In this document: positions 59,475 through 64,000 of the stretch, piece after piece
How the letters are laid out: each line of letters begins with the position of its first letter
Numbering within the stretch: position 1 is the stretch's first letter
DNA from: Floccularia luteovirens
Lineage: Eukaryota; Basidiomycota; Agaricomycetes; Agaricales; Squamanitaceae
Assembly: GCA_009739215.1 (NCBI GenBank)
Contig: VSJF01000011.1
Location: 806,001-870,000 of the forward strand
Length of the DNA: 64,000 nucleotides
Direction of reading: 5' to 3'
Position numbers and translations under genes: made by a program
Notes under the pieces: generated by a model
What the model was told of the DNA's origin: nothing
The model's database searches: none
The model's input: only the letters and a program-made list of their open reading frames with translations

Positions 59475-60354
59475 ATTTCCAAACTGAGCGTCAACGCTCG
59501 TGATTCTTTGCACAGCAGAGAACCGGTCCTGATATCCGACTACCGAAGGGTCAGCCAAACTTGATTAATTTTTTGGTGGAACTTTATAAACTTGGCAAAT
59601 ACCATAAGATCCGTTGTTCATAATTCTATGATTGAGTTGTTGTATGAAAAGTATGATATCAAGTGCCGTGAAAACTCCGTTGGTTTGAAAATGTCCGATG
59701 TGGAAGTAGGGTGTGTGAATATGTATCATGGTTGGGTGAACGTAAATGGTTGAAAGAATGCTAGTAACTTCCGGCGGTTGGTTGATGGCGTTGACATAAA
59801 TTGGAAAGATAGAATCAAATCTTCGTGAGTGTTGTACAGGGCTGGACGGAGAACAGGAAGGTAATGGTATGCACTGCCTCCGTGGCAACATTGGGGGCTA
59901 TAGGTACACCTGTCAATATGATGATCTGGGCGTCTGATTGTCGCATAGTTACCTAGCACAAAGAAAGCACCAAAGTCATTAGAGCGGTTATCAATAAGAA
60001 TGTCAGAACATTTCTCACCGTAAATTGAAGAGGGCGTCGATAGTAATCCTGATGATAATAAGTCAGAAGCTGTGAGGATTGTCGTTGTTCGCGTACTTGG
60101 GTGGGATTAATTAGCTATATGGGGGGTGAATGTAAGAAAATGTTATAAGACTAAGAAAAGAAAACGATTTACTGGGCAAGGGCAATCCGAGATTGAGAAC
60201 TACAAGCATAATGAGCCCACGGAGAACATAACATCACAATAGCAACCTCACCGTTTGAGAGGTGTAGACCTAGTTAGGTTACAATTTAGGGAGTGGTGGA
60301 TGGATTGTGCATAGCCATGAAACTCACTGTTGAGCCAGAATCTGGTCCAGCCAT
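59475..60354 (-). pseudogene. multi-exon gene in duplicated block, copy B (exon 6 acceptor changed)
   Basis: Exons (minus): 60328-60354 (MAGPDSGST), 60252-60269 (VYTSQT, 18 nt), 60173-60199 (FSISDCPCP), 60019-60114 (32 codons, open) and 59603-59897, then a possible exon from 59535 to about 59475. The first five are in frame and share junctions with copy A. Exon 5 reads DSIFPIYVNAINQPPEV and FTALDIILFIQQLNH as in copy A. At the expected exon 6 acceptor the base pair before the exon is GG, where copy A has AG, so the last intron may not splice at the ancestral site. It may therefore be functional with a changed C-terminus, or decaying. Confidence 0.5.
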
Positions 60355-60410
60355 ATGGAAGAACGGGGGAGAGAGAGGGGGGTGTGGTAGAGAAAAGACG
60401 GACGACGGAT

Positions 60411-60420
60411 GTATTTAAAG
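60411..60420 (-). promoter_or_regulatory. TATA-like element of duplicated gene copy B
   Basis: CTTTAAATAC on the minus strand, about 57 nt upstream of the ATG at 60354. The matching place in copy A reads CTTCAGATAC, so the element is lost or weaker there. Confidence 0.3.
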
Positions 60421-60421
60421 C

Positions 60422-61539
60422 ATCCGGAAGAGTATGAGCAAACGAATTCAATTTCCCTATCTCGATCGAATCTGGCATCACGATTTGGTTCATCAATAAA
60501 CGTTGTAACTTATATGTGAAGACGATCTTGGTCAATTGGTAAGTAAGCATACAACGCCGTACAACGCCAAATATCGTACGACAAACCCCATCCCCCCTAC
60601 GCATCCAAGGTTACCCTGAGTCATTCTTGTCCTGGTCGGCTTCTGGACATCCATCTAGAGGCATAGTGACATCTGCCGCTTGGCCGTAATCCCAACTCTC
60701 CAGCCGTAAAAAGTAGTGTTGAGCAGATGACAAACAAGTAAACAACTGGATACCGAGCTATAATTAAGTTCCTTCTTTACCACCCGACACCTTTGCTCGT
60801 ACTCTCCCCCGTGATCAAAAAGGGAAAACGCAGCAGAGGGTCGCTCCAGCAACGTTGACGCCGTTTATCTCGTTACTATGTAGCATAGCCTTCAAGTAAT
60901 CGGGGTAATGCACATACACAAACCTTTCAATGTGGTAAAAAGTAATGACAACGGACCTATTTTTAAGAATCTCCGCCAATGTGCCACTTTGCAGGACCGA
61001 TACAATGTAGCTCACAGTTTAATACAAATTATGACACGAGGGCTGAAAATTCTTGACCATACATCTCAAATCTTAATAGTATTTATGTACCAATCCATCT
61101 CTGGGCTTACAGGGTCAAGAGGATCCTATACTTACTGTGTTAACCATGCGCTTCTGCTTCATCGCATTGGTGGTGATACTATGGATTTATCTCTTCCCAA
61201 GATCGCAGTCAAGATCTACTTCATCGATTGCCTAAATATCTTATAAGAGCGCTGCCATCAAGAAAAAGAACGAAAAAAATATTTCTTTATTTTAAATGCC
61301 CACGTTTTGAATACAAATGAATAATGCTAAGACTACATAAATTTATTGTTTTTTAAAATACAATGTTCGTGGGATTCTGTTTATCCGTTAGGTATGAAGG
61401 GTATTGAGGGTATAAAATCAATCAGTGATTCACTTTGGACGGGGTATAAGTTCGCCGAGAGGTGGGAATAATGGACAATAGGGCATTTCGAAGTTAGTCG
61501 TGTGGTGGTCGTTGCAGATGGAATTCGTGATGGATTTCA
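60422..61539. other. 1.1 kb intergenic
   Basis: No gene recognised; short ORFs on both strands (for example 60908-61246) lack family features. Confidence 0.5.
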
Positions 61540-62154
61540 TCATGAGACACTAAGCACCCACACGTCGGGCCCGTCTTCCGTTTGTCCCAGCCCGGCGAAT
61601 GTTGTCCTCCCTAGCAGAAAGTCTACCCTCTTCAATCCTTTCGCCTTCTCTCGCTCATATGCCTCAGGATCTGCGATCCGACGATAGCGACGCTGATAAG
61701 CGTCCGTAACCCGCATTTGGGCATCTTGTGATGGCATTTGTTTATACTCCAGAGCGGAGACATTTTCTCGCAATGAGTGATATATGCCACGGAGTACATC
61801 ACCAACTGTAACATAATGTCCGTGTCTCCCTGATGCGTTGATGTTGATTGGCCATTGAATGTGTTGGTGAATGATCTTAATGTAGGGGAGTGGTGGGTTC
61901 GTTGCGGGTTCTGTGAGGAAATGGGGAGGGAGGGAAGGGTGGCGTTGGATATTGTTTGGGTCGACTGGATAGGCCACATTGTAGTGGATAAGTGGTGACG
62001 GAGTCACTCGTAGAGCTTGGTGAATCATGCATGGGAACTCGGGCAGGCGAATGTTGTCCCTGCCACATTTCAATGCGGGTGGGGTTAAGGACATAGCGGA
62101 TATGGTGGAGGATGGGGAGGGTGAGTAGTAGTTTGAAGGTTGGTATTGATGCAT
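61540..62154 (-). CDS. DUF6699 domain protein, short form
   Basis: Single exon, 204 aa. After a short Ser/Pro-rich start comes ALKCGRDNIRLPEFPCMIHQ, then the domain core YIKIIHQHIQWPININASGR, HYVTVGDVLRGIYHSLREN and AYQRRYRRIADPEAYEREKA, ending KRVDFLLGRTTFAGL. The core elements (xQWPI, VTVGDVL, VDFLL) match the protein at 55063-56058, which has a much longer N-terminal region. Function unknown. Confidence 0.75.
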   Translation of the reverse strand: MHQYQPSNYYSPSPSSTISAMSLTPPALKCGRDNIRLPEFPCMIHQALRVTPSPLIHYNVAYPVDPNNIQRHPSLPPHFLTEPATNPPLPYIKIIHQHIQWPININASGRHGHYVTVGDVLRGIYHSLRENVSALEYKQMPSQDAQMRVTDAYQRRYRRIADPEAYEREKAKGLKRVDFLLGRTTFAGLGQTEDGPDVWVLSVS

Positions 62155-62492
62155 TGTGGGGAGAGTATGGGGGACACTTGAGGGTAATAAAATATGAAAA
62201 GAAGGAAAGGTATAAGTATTTGTATGGACGTACTGCTTTCGATAAGATTGATGTAGAATTCGCGAAAAGTGGACTGAGTCAGGAAAGAGAGTGACGGAAT
62301 GTCAAGTGCAGTCACTGCGCATTGCCTCCGCTGCCGCAGTCGGAGTCATGGCAGTTCACCCTCGCTTAGGCCATGTGGCACTAAGTGTGACCAACCCAGT
62401 TCAATTCATCTTATCAGACGCCCTTTAAACAAAACCAAATTATAACACTGTTTTTCGGTCTCCTTCCTCCACAAACTTATTATACTAACACA

Positions 62493-62954
62493 ATGTCATC
62501 CATGTAAGCCCTTGCCTTTGATTTATATGGTCGTTTCCCCGATGTCGCGTAGCACCCTATTTCAAAAGTGAGCGTCTAATCATTGCTTTCACTGTCTAGT
62601 GTACATATCAAGGTATACACGGCGAATGGCTCCACTGGCACACCATCATGTCATGCTAAGAAAGCTTGTACTGCAATGAGAATATCTACCATAACACGTG
62701 TAGTGTTTATTCCGAAGTTCCGGAGTTCAGGGAATTACATCCCTTTGGGCAAGCTTGGTACCAAAGGCAAGTATCATGTCGTCGTGGGTCATAGTCGATA
62801 TCACGTTCGAAACGGCCCCAACCTTAGACCGACATACACGGGAGATTGTCACAGTCAGCTGAACGCACACACACTCACCAAGCTAATATTAACGAATGAC
62901 ATATTTAATATCTCACCAATCTTTAAACATGTGCTTGTAATTTGCATAGCTTAA
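62493..62954 (+). CDS. putative small basic protein, unknown
   Basis: A possible two-exon gene: 62493-62503 (ATG TCA TCC AT) with donor GTAAGC, and 62600-62954 after TCTAG. The joined frame gives MSSIVHIKVYTANGSTGTPS, then CHAKKACTAMRIS, FRSSGNYIPLGKLGTKGKYH and more, 121 aa, basic. The start context and splice sites look good and the first 70 residues look protein-like. The last 30 residues look like read-through, so another intron or an earlier stop is possible. No family recognised. Confidence 0.4.
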
Positions 62955-64000
62955 ATTACATATACATAACACACTATTGTTTTGGAAATTGGTCATATAA
63001 TCAGTCTAGACCAATAGGTCAACGAGGCTAACTTATCGACGCGGTTTGACATCTTGTGGTGTATATTCCACGAGGCTTGGATGCACGTTTATTGGTGGCG
63101 ATGATGGAAGATCCACAGCGATTTTAGTGTGCAATGAAACATGCGGCGACAGTGCATTTGGTCCCAGGGAGTAGTTGTCCCAAAATACATAGTAGGTGAG
63201 AAGAATTTGACATATGTGGAACAACATCTTTGAATGGTTAATTCGAAGCAACAAACTGGGTTGGTTGGAACATTTCATTGCATAATCAAGCGTTTTCAAG
63301 ATGGCCACAAGACATGCAAAGCTACTTGTGCGGATTAAATTCGGCTATTGACAACCTGAATGCACAATTCAGAAATAGTGCCGGATTGGTTGTACGAGAT
63401 GCCGTTGCTGGTCATGTCGCGACTGAGGGGAAAAAAATTTTTGTTCCGGAGAGAGTTCAATATCTAAGGGAGCTTCCGCACGTTCTAAATTTAAAAATAT
63501 CTCTTCGGGACGAGTAAAAAGTAAGGAACCGTTTGATGTATTAATTGCAGGGGGCTTGGCAAGAAACAATGTGAACTCGGAGCGCCTTGGAATCTTACAC
63601 ATTGTTTCGGCATTGTATAGAATCTGTCGGGATAGGAAGGGCTCGGGACTCGAAGATTGAGGTATTTGAGGGATTTGATGGCATATGCATTCTGTGTTTC
63701 AGGGAATCAAGCTAGTGTATCCAAAAGAAAGGAAGACAAATATGCCATGGACCCCACACCGAATCTAAAACAACCAACAACCGATAAGCGGAACGAATCG
63801 CATAAACAAAACGTTGCGTTGGTGTCATCGGCTGCCATCCGGTTGTGCTTGGATAACTAAGAGGAAAAGATTTTTGTCTTTGTCTTGCAATATCGTCCGG
63901 TCACTTTGTCGAATGTCAAGAGCTGTCCGATGTTGATAATGTAACCAATGATAGGAGAGCAAATTGTATCAGCCGAAACTCCAAGGGTCCTTTTCGTCCA
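62955..64000. other. window end, possible exon fragments
   Basis: ORFs at 63278-63517 (IDNLNAQFRNSAGLVVRDAV and FVPERVQYLRELPHVLNLKI) and 63657-63860 on the plus strand have coding-like composition and could be exons of a gene that continues past the window, but I cannot join or name them. Confidence 0.3.

Larger units (their letters stand above)
59296..60421. repeat. tandem duplicated block, copy B
   Basis: About 1.1 kb similar in order and orientation to 56643-57766, separated by about 1.5 kb. It contains the second copy of the multi-exon gene. A TATA-like CTTTAAATAC lies just upstream of its ATG. Confidence 0.8.

Overview
This window looks like nuclear DNA from a filamentous basidiomycete, most likely an Agaricomycete. 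Its genes are split by many short GT-AG introns (about 45-70 nt). The gene content fits: a DUF6533-type membrane protein, DUF6699 proteins, a Tsp2-like tetraspanin, a MATA-type HMG-box factor, a WrbA-like quinone reductase and a cytochrome P450. Conserved eukaryotic housekeeping genes sit beside small secreted-protein genes. No CRISPR array, operon, rRNA gene or intact transposon was seen.

Layout. 0-10 kb: a hypothetical protein, two related small secreted Cys-rich proteins (1.7-2.1 kb and 9.4-9.9 kb), KGD2 (E2 of 2-oxoglutarate dehydrogenase, with two apparent frameshifts) and a secreted concanavalin-A-like protein. 10-17 kb: a kinase-like relic, a 42-bp palindrome, a long Ser-rich protein and a 3.2-kb gene-poor stretch. 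17-33 kb: FMT1, a DNAJC17/Cwf23-like J-protein, a DUF6533 membrane protein, phosphopantothenoylcysteine ligase, a Sec2-like Rab GEF, an HMG-box factor and an Ede1/Eps15-like endocytic scaffold. 33-44 kb: STN1 (telomere capping, with four apparent frameshifts), KGD1 (E1 of 2-oxoglutarate dehydrogenase), a tetraspanin and a flavodoxin-fold quinone reductase. 44-54 kb: cohesin SMC1, a small membrane protein, MCP1 and a P450. 55-64 kb: two DUF6699 genes flanking a 1.1-kb tandem duplication that holds two copies of an unrecognised multi-exon gene, then mostly non-coding sequence.

Functional links. KGD1 and KGD2 encode partners of one mitochondrial TCA-cycle complex and lie about 29 kb apart on the same strand. 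FMT1 and MCP1 are also mitochondrial. Most other genes appear to be neighbours by chance.

Main points of interest: an inferred 3-nt microexon in KGD1 that restores the invariant RRWGHNELD motif, with a 6-nt microexon in the same gene; an 18-nt microexon shared by the secreted pair; clustered frameshifts in STN1 and KGD2 while long neighbouring genes are clean; and the duplicated multi-exon gene whose copies carry different lesions. All gene models are splice predictions made by eye and need transcript support.
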